From contig JABWDB010000049.1 in NCBI GenBank assembly GCA_019614645.1, positions 496,001 to 560,000 of the forward strand: a DNA stretch of 64,000 bases, written 5' to 3'. A program made the translations under genes and the position numbers. This document shows, piece after piece, positions 1 to 13,109 of this stretch; positions within the stretch are counted from its first letter, which is position 1, and the number at the start of each line of letters is the position of its first letter. The notes under the pieces are model-generated. The model did no database searches and had not been told where the DNA came from. It was given only the letters and a program-made list of their open reading frames with translations. Origin of the DNA: Stratiolaelaps scimitus. Lineage: Eukaryota; Arthropoda; Arachnida; Mesostigmata; Laelapidae.

Positions 1-646
1 CATAATCGAAATATTTTTTTTTCCCTAATACTCGAAGTTAGATCTTTTCGCCTTATTCTCATATTGTGTTTAATGTCTGCGGTGTTAACCGATCATAGGA
101 AACTCCCGCGCACTGACCTGGACTTATGCGATAAGCTAAACTGATCTGACCATTTCTCCTCTATGAAATCCAAATGTTTTATCACCATAGTTGCTCTGTC
201 CAGCTCAAGAAATGAACACGTACCTCTACTTCTTTAATCCAAATTGATAAGGTTCCTCCTGAACCTGTGCTTTCATATGTAATAGTTGTCTGGGGATCTA
301 CTTACCGATCTCATCTACTTCGGTTAGGCATCATTCAACGCAGTTTAATTAGCACAATCTGCAGTCTTTCTCAATATTATACCGCAACTATAATAGTTTG
401 ATGTCTGAACACTAATTTTTCAACCACGATTCAATCAAAGTCAACCCTACACTCGAGTCTAATGCTCCCTACACCCATCACGCTTATACTTGGAAAGGTA
501 ATTATATTTATGACTTGCTATTATTATAGATCAGCTGCCTCCATTCATAAAACACTCCATGTTTTAAAAGCTCACCCAATTTTAGGCTAGCTGACTATTT
601 CGCTGTTAAGTATGCTACCTCTCTTGGGTTGTCCTGGTTTTAGTTG

Positions 647-682
<36 letters not shown>

Positions 683-1144
683 TTACTCACGATTCTTGTA
701 CTACCATACAAGTTCATTCTTATGTTTGCCTCTACTCGTTAAGTTGTTTCGCCATATTATGTTTCGTACATACTCGTCCGTCGATAGTAGATTTGCTATA
801 CCCGTTATACTCCATTATGTCCATCGATGTTAGAGTTCAAACGCACCCTGTGTTTTCTGAAAAATCAAATATTGCTAGTTGAATTATGGATTAGATCTGT
901 GGTTTGGGAGAACAATTTTCGCATCACCCGCTATATTTGATATTTTAATCATTCTGCCAAGCACGGCAAACGCGTCATTCTACATATTATACTACGTCAA
1001 TATAATACGGCTATTGAGGCTACCTTCCAATATCGACAACCAATGCTTATGCCTGTCTGAGATATGTGAGAACTATCGGGTAGTTACTGGCCACTGCTCA
1101 AACGTATAATACTCAGAGATGTCGCTTGAGCCGGTCAGACGCCG
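1..1144. other. AT-rich non-coding sequence
   Basis: No homology or credible exon was seen. Apart from the (AT)16 tract the sequence is unique-looking, with only short chance ORFs. Confidence 0.6.
649..680. repeat. (AT)16 microsatellite
   Basis: Pure AT dinucleotide tract in otherwise unremarkable AT-rich sequence. Confidence 0.95.
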
Positions 1145-1259
1145 ATGAGATAGGATCCCATGGATCATGTTGGATCCAGAATCTCATGGACATTTGATTT
1201 TCACGTAATACCAACCTTGGTATTCATAATCCTATTTATGAATGTCCCTAAAATAGACA
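1145..1259. repeat. Chain of inverted repeats
   Basis: There is an imperfect inverted repeat, ATGAGAT-a-GGATCC ... GGATCC-aga-ATCTCAT (1145-1187). It is followed by AATACCAA-cc-TTGGTATT (1207-1224), an overlapping ATTCATAA-tcctat-TTATGAAT (1222-1243), and TGTC...GACA (1243-1259). Each is short, but their close succession is unusual. Confidence 0.5.
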
Positions 1260-3240
1260 TATAACCCATTTGTGGAGTAATCTGTTGGATGTGCAGGATG
1301 TCCGAAGGCGCACAACCGAGTCGGGGGCAAACCGCCATCTGGTGATCTCTGCAGACAACGTTTCATGCACAAGTTTTCCACCTTGTTCTTTGATGTATAA
1401 TAATTATACTTTCGTAAGCAGTAAAATGTATCTCAAAACAGAGAAACTTGAGAAGTCCGGAAAAGTTGTCAAAACCGAGTTTAACTGATGTTTGACGTCC
1501 CCTCCGATCTCACTGGATTGTTTTTCCTTTGCCATTTGTTATGAAATCAAGATCACCATCGAATTTCATTGTATCGAAGCATTCCGAGGCTATTCAATAT
1601 CAACGATGTTCTCTGCTAAAACAATGCCCTCGCCCCGCTATATAAGGACAAAACACATTTCGACAATTTTGCCTTTGTCATAATGAAATCCGCCGAAATC
1701 CACGGTCGTGATTCACGCTGCGTGCGCTGCCTCTTCGTCATCTCGACAGTATTCGTCGATGTTATGATGTGCCCCAGTACTGCGGTTTGCTAATGAGAAT
1801 TTCCAGCAATTGTTAGATAGCTACACCGTATCGTTGTTGTGGGAACTTCGCACCACACGGCTCTGTCTCCACTTAAATGCTACTGGTGCCTATTTCTTTT
1901 CGATAGTACACTGGTCCACTCGGGAGAGCCACACAAACGCACTGTTACGGTGTCCTCGTTTCTGGGTCAAACTTAGACAGGGGACTCATTGCTGCCAAAC
2001 TTTAGTCAGTCAGATACGACAGTGAGCAGACTGAACGAGTTGCCTGCTGGGCTGGCCCTAGATGTTCCACTCCTGACCGATAGGGTGACGTCTACAAAAC
2101 GATGCCTCCTTCCGATAAATGTCCCTGGATTTCTTGTGCCTTTGTCAACCGTACTCGAATCGGTGCCACTCTGTGCGGACACCAGCATTGGCACGTCATA
2201 AGACTCAAGTGATATGCCTTGTGTAGCTCGTTGTGCCACCACACGATTCGATTAGTCACAACGGCGTGGCTTTTCTTTTTCACTATATCTGCTTTCATTT
2301 ATCGGGAGGGATGCATTTTGCGCGGCTACCTTTGGCCTCAGGCAGAATACGCAAGTATATATATATATGTATATATATTAACAATCGTTGTTTATTGGTG
2401 GCTAGTTCAGCGACTACGAGTCGGCAGTATCAGCCAAGAACGAAGAACTTTTCCTGCTGGGAGTTCTTGGTTCTGCGTGCAGACAGGAACAGGGGCAGTG
2501 AGACAGGAGGAAGGCGTAGTCCATCCAGGAGGGTGGAGCCATATACAGGGATGAGATGCGATGTGCGACGAAGGCAACGACTGCCACTATTCAACGGCGA
2601 AGCCGAATTCATTCATATGCACACATACACACACACACAGATGTGGATTAGAGAGGAAGAGCAAGAAGACGAAGAGAGTATAGGGAGGAGATGGCCATAG
2701 ACCCCTAGTCCCGTCGTGAACCCTCTTTGACAGACTCTGTATTGCAGCAGCCGCAGCAGCTTCGAGCAACCCCAAGAATAAACAGCGCGGATTTTTGCTA
2801 CAACCGAAATTCGTTGACTTAGCTCCATTGCTCCTATTGCAGTCAAGTCATCTTCACTGCTAAAGGAACCGAGCGAGACTCAGGCCAGTGGGAGTCACTT
2901 GGCATTCGCCTGCCAAGATCTGTTAAAACTTGCCAACAAAGCTTGGACGGGATGATGGCCGTCACCCTCAATGAACGGGCGAATGGGATCGCGCGACGAA
3001 CAAGAGATTCAAGCTAAAAAAAAAAGATGGCGACAATCGGTGTTTTTCGATAATGTACAGTTGATCAGAGGGGTCTTGTTAACGCACAATTGAAGTTTCG
3101 AACGAAACGAAATTAACATTTGAAGAATAAATATTTCAAGATGGCCGATCAATTTACAAGCAAGTCCTGATAACAGTGTCAACAAATAATATACTTCGTA
3201 TTAAGCGTACTAATAATACATATAACAGTAAGGTATCAGT
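1260..3240. other. Non-coding sequence of mixed composition
   Basis: No recognised gene. Overlapping short ORFs on both strands at 2000-2300 and 2230-2850 are mutually inconsistent and partly run through TA and CA/CACA tracts, so none is supported. Confidence 0.55.
2355..2379. repeat. (TA)n microsatellite, interrupted
   Basis: TA dinucleotide tract with a single G interruption. Confidence 0.9.
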
Positions 3241-4009
3241 CGGCACGAGTGAGAACGTCCCTGTCTAAGGCCTTGTTTAATCTGGTCGAATCGCATCTTG
3301 TGTACAATGCCGGCACTGCGTTTATTTATCTAACCTTTTATTATTTCAAGTGTTGTGTAGTCTCGCCGTACATTAGTCCACCTGGTCGCTTTGTCATCGT
3401 TTTTGTATCGAAGCAGCGGCGTTCACTTTAGCTCATGTGCGCACAGGGAGAAATAGCAGCAACAGCAGCAGCAGTCGTGTATGAATAGAGCCAACGGCGC
3501 CTCGAGGAACAGCTTGTCGTTGACAGCCGTGGTAGCAGTAAGGAAGGGCCTTTGGCAGCAGGCGACCGGGCCCCAAGTTAAGTAGCAATGTTTACTGAGA
3601 ATATTATGTCCCAAGGAGGGATTTTTCAGTAGGGACCGACCGACCGGCCGAGCGACTGGCTGGCTGGCTTTACGTCGCGTTCTCAGCCAAGTGAGTGTCT
3701 GAACGCCTGGTGCTGTACGAAAGGCACCGATGCGAGAGCGACGAGTGGGTCGGGTGCTCGTGCTAGGGGGTCCGTCCAGCCGTCTGTCCATGTCTATGTG
3801 GGGGGCTGAGGAGGCTGAGCAGGGAAAATCGCTAGGGGAAGAGGGGCTGGCTGGCTCTGAAACAGCAGCCAGCAGCGGTAGTAGCCCCCGTTCGGTTAAT
3901 CTCCTGTGCATATATTTACTCTGCGTAGCTGCTTCGAAACGTTATCTATCCCGAGTTCAGTTTCTCTCTCTCTCTCCCCCTCTCCTTTCTCTCGTTACAG
4001 AGTTCTCTG

Positions 4010-4012
<3 letters not shown>

Positions 4013-4054
<42 letters not shown>
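4013..4054. repeat. (CT)21 microsatellite
   Basis: This pure TC dinucleotide tract is preceded at 3961-3999 by a further pyrimidine-rich run ending in TTACAG. That run would score as a splice acceptor if transcribed on the plus strand, though the composition alone can create it. Confidence 0.95.
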
Positions 4055-4057
<3 letters not shown>

Positions 4058-5296
4058 GTGCTTCCTTGTTGGCCGCTGTCGAATACGCGCGGCTGTCGTC
4101 GCGGTCGTACGGCAAACAGTCATCGACGTGGCAGTCGCCAGGCGGCCCCTTTGTGCCGCCGAATTCGCTGGCCAGATGGAGCGCTGGATGGCAACTGGGG
4201 ATAGTACTGCTATCAATCAGTACGACTAACTACAACCGGTAGATGAATTTCTATGGGTTATCGGACAAGCTGCCAATATAAGCAGAAATGCGCGGTCATC
4301 GCCGTCATGCCACCTTTCCACTGCTCTACTCGAATGTGTTGAATGCATCTCGAGCAGCTGATGCAGACGGAGGGAAATATACCTAAGCACTGAGCAGCCA
4401 GCAAGCATCAATTTCTTTCATCAGCTTTACTCAGCGGAAGGTAGAATTCGCGGCTAATTTGTACGGGACGAAGTGAAGAGTAACAGAAATTGAACAGAAA
4501 AAATAAAAGAGAGAGAGAGAGACATAAATATGAAGACTGTATCGAAACAGTGATATCATCAGCGACGAACTCCTCTCTCAAGTTGTTGTTGTTGATGTGT
4601 CTCTGTTGATGCAGAGCATTGTTGACGTTGTTGTTGCTGTTATTGCCGTGTCCGTCGGTATCTATGCATGTCGCCCTATATGTGCTTATGGCGACGGTAC
4701 ACAAAGACCCCCCCCCTTCTCCCTCCGCACGCACACATCGTGAGCATCGCAAGTATAAGCAGTCCGTACTGCTATTACATCACGAACAGTGCCCGCTCCT
4801 GCCAGCGTTGGCTGGCTAACGGGCAGCCTGAGAGATTCTCTATCAATCTATCCATACATCTAACTCTCTGATGACACAAAGCAATGTTACATAGGGAGGG
4901 CCTTACCGTCGAAAAGCCGGCAAACCGACCACACCATTCTACCGCCATAGGGGCCGTATTGCTGACGAGGAGCAGTTTGCAGTGCTGTTTCGAGCGTGGC
5001 ATCTCTCGTTCGCCTCTAGCCTCGCTCGCATCTCTGCCAGGTTGGGGAGAGCTCTCTCTCTCTCTCTCACTCTCCCTCTGGGGGGTAGCTCTGCTCGACA
5101 TCATCGAAAACAAGAATGACGTGGACGAGAGGGAACGGCGCATCATCGACGATGTAGTCGTCGTCGATGTCACGTTTAGCATACTACACCATCTTACCGT
5201 GTCAGGGTGTCTTTCTTCGATGTGTTCGTAGATCGTGTACTTCGATCTGATGCGTCGGGCTCTATTCGACTATTCTCTCCTAGAAGCCGAGAACGT

Positions 5297-5319
5297 GAGA
5301 GAGAGAGAGAGAGAGAGAT
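5297..5319. repeat. (GA)n microsatellite
   Basis: Pure GA tract; related CT/GA tracts lie at 4509-4522, 5050-5068 and 5405-5417. Confidence 0.95.
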
Positions 5320-6142
5320 AGAGAAAGACAATACGCCGGCCTCGTCCAGAGCATAAGCTCGTCGCTACACAAACTGTTTCTGCTCTCCAGGTTGTACAAC
5401 TCGCCTCTCTCTCTCTCCTCTGTATCTCTCTATCTCTCTCAGCTTACCCACTACTCTATACTACTACTACTGCTGCTGGTAGTGGTAGTACAGCAGGTAG
5501 AGCCATTAGGTAGAGCTGCTCAGCCGCCATCCGGCCGGCTGCCTGCTTGCCTGACTTCCTCCACCGTCACCAGTCGATTGATACTTGAGAGCGATAATTC
5601 TAATGAACATCGCCACCGCCGGCAACAAAACTAATGAATCCCACGACGACAGCTACCTGTGAGAGCCCTACCCGTCAACCCGACGGGAGAGAGTGAGGGA
5701 GGTCGAAGTAGCCGTAACTTCGACTTCGTGCTCTCCGTTAAGAAGCTCCCTCGTTTGCTGCCTGCTGGCGGCGGCGGCGGCGGCGGCGGCCACTGTCACC
5801 GGCTGCCGTTATCATACACAACCTGTCGCAGTAAACCCTGTCGTGCTCCACTCCTACTTTCTGTGTGTCCACCTCTTGTATAGGGGGTACCATTGACCGT
5901 CGTCGTTGGGTTCGTTTCTCGCGCGATGATGACTCGTCGGTGTCGAGTCTCACCCGAACGGTTGGAGCCGTAGGTGAGAATGGACTGAAGACGTCGATGG
6001 ACGAAGCGAGGCAAAATACGTCTGGGGATAAATGTACGAGAAAGATATGACGATAAAGGGGGAGCGACTTGGCTCTTTCATTTGTGACGTGTTCGCCCTC
6101 TCACCTCTCTGTCTCATCTTTGGGTTGAGTCATCGCCCTATA

Positions 6143-6146
<4 letters not shown>

Positions 6147-6178
<32 letters not shown>
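6147..6178. repeat. (TA)16 microsatellite
   Basis: Pure TA dinucleotide tract. Confidence 0.95.
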
Positions 6179-6180
<2 letters not shown>

Positions 6181-8189
6181 GTTTCGGAGAAGGTTGAAGG
6201 TGTGGAGGGTCTTAGCAATCTCTAACCGGTCAGTGAATGGGAGCACACAGTCCGGACAGAGCTGATGCACAAAGAACTGTTGCGTTGACCGTCTCTTCAA
6301 TCATCATGTTTCTCTCTCGCCTTGATCGCGTTATATCTCTACCACCCTGCTTCTTGGGCTGAACCTCGCGTGTTGCTGCTGTCCTAGATCTCCAATGCGA
6401 TTGGCCTGACACAAGATCAAGCTGCCTTCTGCCCTTGTCGTTGTTTGTACTGTGTACCTCATAGGCACACAGTTCTCATTGACATTCCCGCCATCTCTCC
6501 CCACCTCTGACCCCCTTCGGTGCACAGTTGTCTCCTTCCCTTTAAGTAACATGGACCCTTGTGGGGGGACAACAACAACATCAAGACCCGCAACTCATGC
6601 GACAACGACGATGACGATGATCTTGTAGATGACGACGACGACGACTCTAAAAAATGCGCAAATATGTCACTTAACTATCCAACATTTCTGTGGCGTCCGT
6701 TGCTGCTGCTACCTACCTCAGATACGCTGGAGGGTTCTGTCAACAGCGTGATCACTATCAGCACCGTCATTGCCGTGGCCGAGGACTGCTGTGGGTGACG
6801 ACGGGCGGCGGCGGCGGTGACGACACGAACTCTGAAACAGAGAGCGAGAGAGATTGAGAGAGAGAGAGAGAGCTGTGTTGTCTCGAGATTGTTCGCGACT
6901 CAAGACTAGAGACGGACACGGGACACTTCTGACATCGAGACATCGGATCACATCGTTGAATGTTTGCGCTCTCATTGTGCCACCGCCGCTGTTGCTGCTG
7001 CTACTGTTACCGCCCGCTAACGCCGACGCAGGAACGATCCCTGACTGAGGGCCCCCAGCTGAGCGATCCGACTCGACGAACCAACTGGAAATACACAAAG
7101 AGCATGAGCCGTCCGCTAGTTAGTTCAAGTGACGCGAACGACCGATCGCTACAAAGGCCGACGGGCCCTCGAGGAACCCTCGGTCCGGCTTCGACTTGCC
7201 TGTGAATGGCTTACAAACAACCCGAGCCAATACGCCCTGACGAAGTTGTCGGTGTGCTGGCAATGTCGATTGCGATACGCACACTCCTCTCGTATCCTCG
7301 AGTCATACATCCAACGCACGAGGCGAACAGGATAGGATTGACGCCCACGAGCTACTGGCAGCTACTGACACTCATATACCCAGGCTAGTTAACTAGCTAA
7401 GGAAGCAGCAGGCCAGGACTTAAACACCCATAGATGACGGATATAGGGACAAACACACGTGGTAGACCCTGATGAGCGTCGTCGACTTGAAAGGTGGCTC
7501 GGGCCAGCCGGTAGCAACACCAACCGGCAGCAGCAGCAGCAGCAGAAACTGATTATGCTGTTGAGCTCACATGAGCACATAACTTCAATGGAAACAGGAA
7601 ACAGGACGACGCGAGAGCGATGTTAGTCGACGAGTATGTCCTTGCGTCGCACCGCTTTAAATCGCTTGTTGCATCCAGTCAGCGAAGGGTGTTGCACGAG
7701 CCGATCGACCGATCAGCAGCCTCTACCCGTCGAGGCAACCTATTCCGCCTTATGTATAATAGTACTTGTAGTAGTGGTTGTGTTGTGTTGGTGATCGTAC
7801 GCGACCCCTCCATGTCCGTCCGAAGCTCACGCAAACGACTCTTTATTTATTTTGATCTGTAATTCGTTTTCGATAGCTACCTCATCTCGTCTTGAGTGTT
7901 TATCAATGTTGTCGCGATGGTCTGTCGTATCGTACTGTATTCTACTGTAAATTTGTTATTACGACAAGTCGTTATAACAGATGATTGTTAACGAAGGCTT
8001 GTTTTCTCCTTTACATTGCTGACTCTCCGTTTTCGATCCATGGCGGACCTCGGTTGCGTAGTAGCATTGCTTTACGGACCTATTCTGTCGGTCGTCTTTG
8101 CTGGATTTCTTATCTGATCTTGGCTTTCTACAACGGATTCTATCTATGTAACCTATGGCAGGGTAACACTAAGTGTGCCCCAGCCAAAC

Positions 8190-8300
8190 AACGATTTGTG
8201 GGGATCGAACCAGCGATTGCAAATCGTGGTGCTACTGTTCGTGGCTTCCGTGGCAATCGACCACAGCTACTGTGCATTAGCCACGCAGGCCACGCCGCCA
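8190..8300 (-). repeat. tRNA-like SINE relic
   Basis: On the minus strand there is an excellent pol III B box, GGTTCGATCCCC (8200-8211). About 45 nt upstream of it is an A-box-like TAGCTGTGGTCG (near 8258-8269), with tRNA-style spacing. The rest does not fold as a full cloverleaf and has no clear acceptor stem, so a tRNA-derived SINE or tRNA pseudogene is preferred over a working tRNA gene. Confidence 0.5.
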
Positions 8301-11039
8301 CGTTATCAAAGTGCTGTACGCATGAAAAAAATATACATAACACATTATTACTACAATTTCCCACGAGTCATATGCTCATTCATGGCATAACTGAATTTGT
8401 TTCAATGCCCAAATGTTTTGTCTAACTACTGAAAGCACCGTAGCGGGCAGTGGCGCACAAACATACGAACTCGACATGGAACGGTTCATTTTGCTAAATT
8501 TCATGATGTTCGACGAGTTAGTATCATGCATGTCCGTGTCTATGCATGTCTGGCCATAAATCGATTTCCAATCGAAGACTGAAGAATGGGACTGACGGCC
8601 GGGAATAGCCTACGACATACCTATACACAAATCGCCACAGCAGGAACAGCAAGCATGACGTAGAGCCTCGCTCGGACGGCTGACCCGGGACGAGGACGTT
8701 GTTGAACGGATCATCGTACAGTGCAGTCAGGCCGCCAGATCGTCGGACGTCACAGCTACATGGAGTTGCATGCGGCGTGAAACAGCGGTGGCGGCGACGA
8801 CCCGGTCAGTCGTACAGCCTACCCCGCTTATCCGCTGCTAGCTGCAAGCTGCTCATCGTGCAGACACGCTACTATACGTTGCTGGCTCGACGGCAGCGCA
8901 AGCTGCCGGCGGCACTCAAGCACTCATCGGATTGTGAGCGTCGATGGCAGCAGCGGCGGCGGCGGCGGAGGCCTAGTAGAAATACGGAGCTCGTTCAAAT
9001 TGTAGCTATCTCCTAACGCAAGACGAGCCGGCAGGCTCCTCGAACGGAACCGCTGGCTGGCTAGAGGCGAACGACGTTCACCAACGGCAAACAGCCAAGG
9101 CAAGCTGGAACTCAGCGAACGAACGCAATGAGGGAACATTGCGAGCTCACGCGCGCACAGATAGAACAGATCAGGCCCGGCGACGGGAGAAGCGAGGGAG
9201 AAGGGGTGGAGACAGGAAGATGGCTAAATTGGCGGAGTCACAGCCATCGGCAGAGTGGCAGACGGGACGACGACGACGACGACATGGAACGGAGACAGTG
9301 GTGTCAGTGACAAGCGAGACGACTACGACAGCCCTGTCGAGGACAAGAAAGAAGAAGATGAAGAAAACGTCGACGAAGACGACGACGACGAACCCTGTCA
9401 TTTGAGTAATCATGGCTGACGCCTCCTTCGGACCCACGACTGCAGCAGCCGCTGCAGAAGCAGAACAGCAGTGGTGGCGACAGCAGCAGCCGTAGAGGGA
9501 GTTCCAGCAGGCAAATGGCAACCGTCAACCACCCTGTAGGGTACTGTAGCTCGGAACGATTCACGCTGCCGATCCACTGGCGCTGACTAGTCGCCGGCCG
9601 GCCGGCCAGCGGGCCAGCGGATCGAGCGTCGAACTGGTCGAGTGGGAGAAGATGACCAGCCAAAGTGCTACGCAGATTCTCGCAAAGAGCGGCAGACACA
9701 TATGGAGATGGAAAGAAAGAAAGAGAGAGAGAGCGAGAGAGCGACTTTTACATTGACTTGCTACAGTTACACACGCACACAGACACGCTTACATTCACCC
9801 AAAGGCAATAAAACGTATATACGTATTTATATCGAATGGTGACGACGCCAGCAGTGCCGCCTGCTGCTGTTGCTACTGCGCCTCCTTCACCTCTTACCAC
9901 CTATTGCCAGGACAGCGGGCAGGCAGGTTGGCAAGCCGATAGACAGGCTGACAGCCGAGGTAAGAAGCAGTCCAATCAACGGTTTTTTGTCCATCGCGGA
10001 TACAATCGGCTACAAAACCGAGCACAGCTACACTGCGCCACGCTCTGCTATCGTGGCGGTGGAAGATAAAGGGAGACTGTCAAAGTCCCGACTGAGATTT
10101 CGAGCTGAGATTTGAGCAACGTGGAGCTTAATTCGTTCTTTCTTTCCCCATTTCTGCGAAATGTTTACGCTACCGTATTCCTGTCACCCTTCCAGGATGC
10201 CGAGGCAACCCCTGGAGAAAACATCCATCTGAAGAACATACAGTTGTTTGTTCCACTTACTTCCGAATGGGATGAGAGATGTCCAGCATCGGCGTCGATG
10301 ACAGTAACAACAATCTACACGAACAACAGCAACGCGAACGTCAGCCGAGACCGTTTCAGATCTCAGCCAAACTAAACGACAAGGACCCTCGCAGCCTTCA
10401 TCACATAGCAAAATCGCACGGGCGGTAAGCGCCTACGGGAGGGAACTTTCGCTTGAAGAGCTTTCAGAAGAAGGGACATCCATCGATAAGGAGGCGAGGG
10501 ATGGGCAAAACAGTGAACAGAGCGGGGTGACCGCTTGTTTGGCTGGTTGACTGTTTGTTGGCTCGAAGTCGAGAATTATTATACAGTGCAGTGACGACTG
10601 CAATGGTCACATTGTGGCATTATTCTATAGCGCGTTCCCGAGCCAGTTCGTGCGGTGTCGGCGAGGGCAACAGCAGTATGTACATAGGCAGGTAGTGGCA
10701 GTGTGCAACGTTGAATGACTGTTGCGCGATTATGAGCATCTCCTTGGCTGTCCACCCACGTCAGCTGGCCGCAAACCTCAAGTGAACGATTGCTATAGCT
10801 GCGCAATCTGCATAATGATTCGGTAACGTTGGGTGGCCCATTCAAACAGACCTACGCGCAAGGTTCTATTTTTCGTTGCTGATAGCCTCCCGCTGCATTA
10901 TCGGTATCCAATGTACACTCGACGGTTTGGCAAGAGGTAGAGATAGACCTTTATATACAAAGGTAAGGTAACGTTTTTATTATTGGTTTATTAAAGAAAC
11001 TGCAGTTTTACGATGCTTAAGTTGCCTGTATGTCATTAC

Positions 11040-11115
11040 CAGGCCGCGGGACTCGACCCTGTGGACTCTCCCGCTTTTTACAGCCAGAGAATTAGCCGTC
11101 TAAGCGACCGCGTTG
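11040..11115 (-). repeat. tRNA-like SINE relic
   Basis: The minus strand carries an A-box-like CGCTTAGACGGCTAATT (rc of about 11091-11106) and a B box GGGTCGAGTCCC (rc of 11048-11059). Between them is an anticodon-loop-like CTGTAAA. The flanking arms do not pair well as an anticodon stem, which argues against an active tRNA-Tyr gene and for a SINE or tRNA fossil. Confidence 0.45.
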
Positions 11116-12363
11116 ACGGTGTGTCATTGTACTGTCGTTGTAGCTCATTGCTGGTCGAGGGGGAGGCGCACTGCTCGGCATGGAACCGTCGAACTTGAGG
11201 TTCACAATTTGCAGGACCCACGTACAGGGGAAAATGGGTTTGAATATCAACAATTACTAATATTAAGAATTTTCTTTTTTAAAGAGGTTAAACGTAAATC
11301 TTGCATGGACCCCAGGCCTCACACTAAGGTATTTGCCTGGCAGTGGCAGCCTTTCTTACTGACTGAACCCAGAACAGGGACTGTCCAAAGTATTGCTTCT
11401 ACTAATATTCAGAGTTACGAATCGATAACGGGCGCACTCCGGATCAATTCGTTGGTGTGATCATTCGTTGGACCTGACCCGTTGAACAGCTTCATCTATG
11501 TACAATCGAAGCTGTCTTTTCAATGTCGTCGAAATTCCTTTGATGCCGACGTGTGTGCTCAGAGTGTTAACTTCAACGTTCACGACATCATTCAGATACG
11601 CGTCGATAATTTTCACTCAACAGTCCCAGGCAAAGCATCACAGGCCGGAGAGCGAACTCGATCTGTTTACGAGAAGCAGACATTCAAACAAACCGCTGAC
11701 AAATAGATTCTCGCACTTGTGGTGCGTAATGAAGCACGCCAGTGACCGAAAAAAAAGGGTCAGCTCAATCGTTACATTTATCATTATTATTCTCATTATT
11801 ATTTCTCATGGACTCTCGAGCCCATTTCATTCTCGAACCTTATTTTAAGTGGTCTAAACGACCACGTAGACATTCAGCTTAGATGGCGGGTATGCCTGGG
11901 TAGGCGGCATGGCCCTCACACAAGTCAGCAGCGTTGCAGAATCGTCGTATCACCAAGCGGAGCGCGCTCGCTCAATGCGCGAACGTTCGGGCTCCCGGCA
12001 ATTGTCCGCGTCGGTTGACACCGGCATGGCGGTACTGCCTCAGCGTTATATTCGGTGATTCATCGTTAGCAATTCACTTAATTTATGAAAGAATCAAAAG
12101 TTCGCTGGTTGCGCGCTGACGCCAGAATGCCGCCGTATGGGCCGCGGACACACTCGAGATACTGAGAGACGGAGAGAGGGAGCGAGGAGAGAGAGAGAGA
12201 GATATGGAGAACTGTGTGTGTTTGTAGGTACTGTGTGTGTGTGGGTGGTTGTTTGTGTGGTTGACCTCACGCTGCTGCTGCTGCAGTGTGTTCGACTCGG
12301 AACGTGGAAAAAAGTAATCGTAAGAGACTTCTATTTGTGATGGAACAAGACTGACACGCCTGA

Positions 12364-12383
12364 ATATATATATATATATATAT
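12364..12383. repeat. (AT)n microsatellite
   Basis: This is an uninterrupted AT dinucleotide tract. It is the first of four short TA tracts (12364, 12468, 12651, 13110) surrounding the LINE remnant. Confidence 0.95.
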
Positions 12384-12467
12384 CCATACAATGGGCGTGA
12401 CGAGCTCAAATTGTTTGTAATAAAATGTTAGAAATTTAGGAATCAAGGTCTGCATGAGTGTGTTTTG

Positions 12468-12486
12468 ATATATATATATATATATA
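12468..12486. repeat. (TA)n microsatellite
   Basis: Uninterrupted TA dinucleotide tract about 180 bp upstream of the LINE remnant. Confidence 0.95.
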
Positions 12487-12650
12487 GCTCAATCGTTACC
12501 TACTTTCAGGGCCATTTTTGATATGTGATCACAGTGCTATTTTTCACAATAATGCTTGTATAATAGATCAGTTGGCTGTCCCGGATTCATCCAACAGCTT
12601 TTCTTTAACAAAGGAAAAATTCATTACAGATCTCCTCGTAACAAACATTT

Positions 12651-12668
12651 TATATATATATATATATA
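12651..12668. repeat. (TA)n microsatellite at the LINE 5' breakpoint
   Basis: This TA tract abuts the first recognisable LINE codon (12668). It marks the point where homology to the element ends, so it may be the truncation or insertion junction. Confidence 0.9.
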
Positions 12669-12996
12669 CGATTGACACTCTAGCACCTTCTTATGTCAAT
12701 CACTGTGCAACCACCCCCGGTTACGCGGTAGTGTGTGTAACGCGGGCCAAGCTACGAAAGTACGCCGCGCTCCAGGCAACCCACCTTTTTTCCCCCTTGC
12801 TTTTGAAACCTTGGGCGGACACGGACCCCTAACTGAGAACTTCCTCGAAGGAGTCTGCCATAGGCTGATCTGCGCCACCTGGGACAAGCGCGCAGGATCT
12901 TTCCTTCTGCAACGCCTGTCCCTCGCTGTGAGGCAGAGAGGCAATACCACCGCCTTCCTCGGGACAATGTCGGCCTCAGCCCCGGTCCCCTACTAA
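12668..12996 (+). pseudogene. Decayed 3' end of a non-LTR retrotransposon (LINE) ORF2, C-terminal domain
   Basis: In frame 2, TIDTLAPSYVN...KLRKYAALQATHLF (12668-12795) continues in frame 1 as FFPLAFETLGGHGP...GSFLLQRLSLAVRQRGNTTAFLG to a TAA at 12994-12996. This order (DTLA..Y, K/RYA, P.AFET.G, FL..R.S.A..RGN) is the conserved C-terminal tail after the reverse transcriptase in many animal non-LTR elements. The frame changes within the TTTTTTCCCCC run at about 12786-12796, consistent with a one-base loss. No reverse transcriptase (Y/FxDD) or endonuclease motif lies upstream, because homology stops at a (TA)n tract at 12651-12668. An AATAAA lies about 45 bp after the stop (near 13043). It is a 5'-truncated dead copy; the clade is not resolved. 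Confidence 0.72.
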
Positions 12997-13109
12997 ACCC
13001 CCCCCACAATCCCTGGAAATAATTCCTAATTATTGTATGTTTGAATAAATACATACGATTCTTCCTTCTTAGGTTACTGCGCTGGTTGACTCGCGTCTTT
13101 CGGTGGCGC

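Larger units (their letters stand above)
3241..10860. other. GC-rich block dense in CT/GA and CAG tracts
   Basis: The block is rich in simple sequence: CAG near 3455, CT at 3961-4054, GA at 4509 and 5297, CGG near 5770, CAG near 7530, CGG near 8955, GAC near 9270. A 60-codon ORF at 7206-7388 has ordinary composition but no recognisable homology. A SINE relic sits at 8190-8300. The composition would suit UTR, intron or CpG-island sequence; no exon can be defended. Confidence 0.5.

Noticed and set aside
11040..11115. Functional tRNA-Tyr gene
   Set aside because: An anticodon-loop-like CTGTAAA and both boxes are present, but the anticodon and acceptor stems do not pair, so a SINE or tRNA fossil is the better call.
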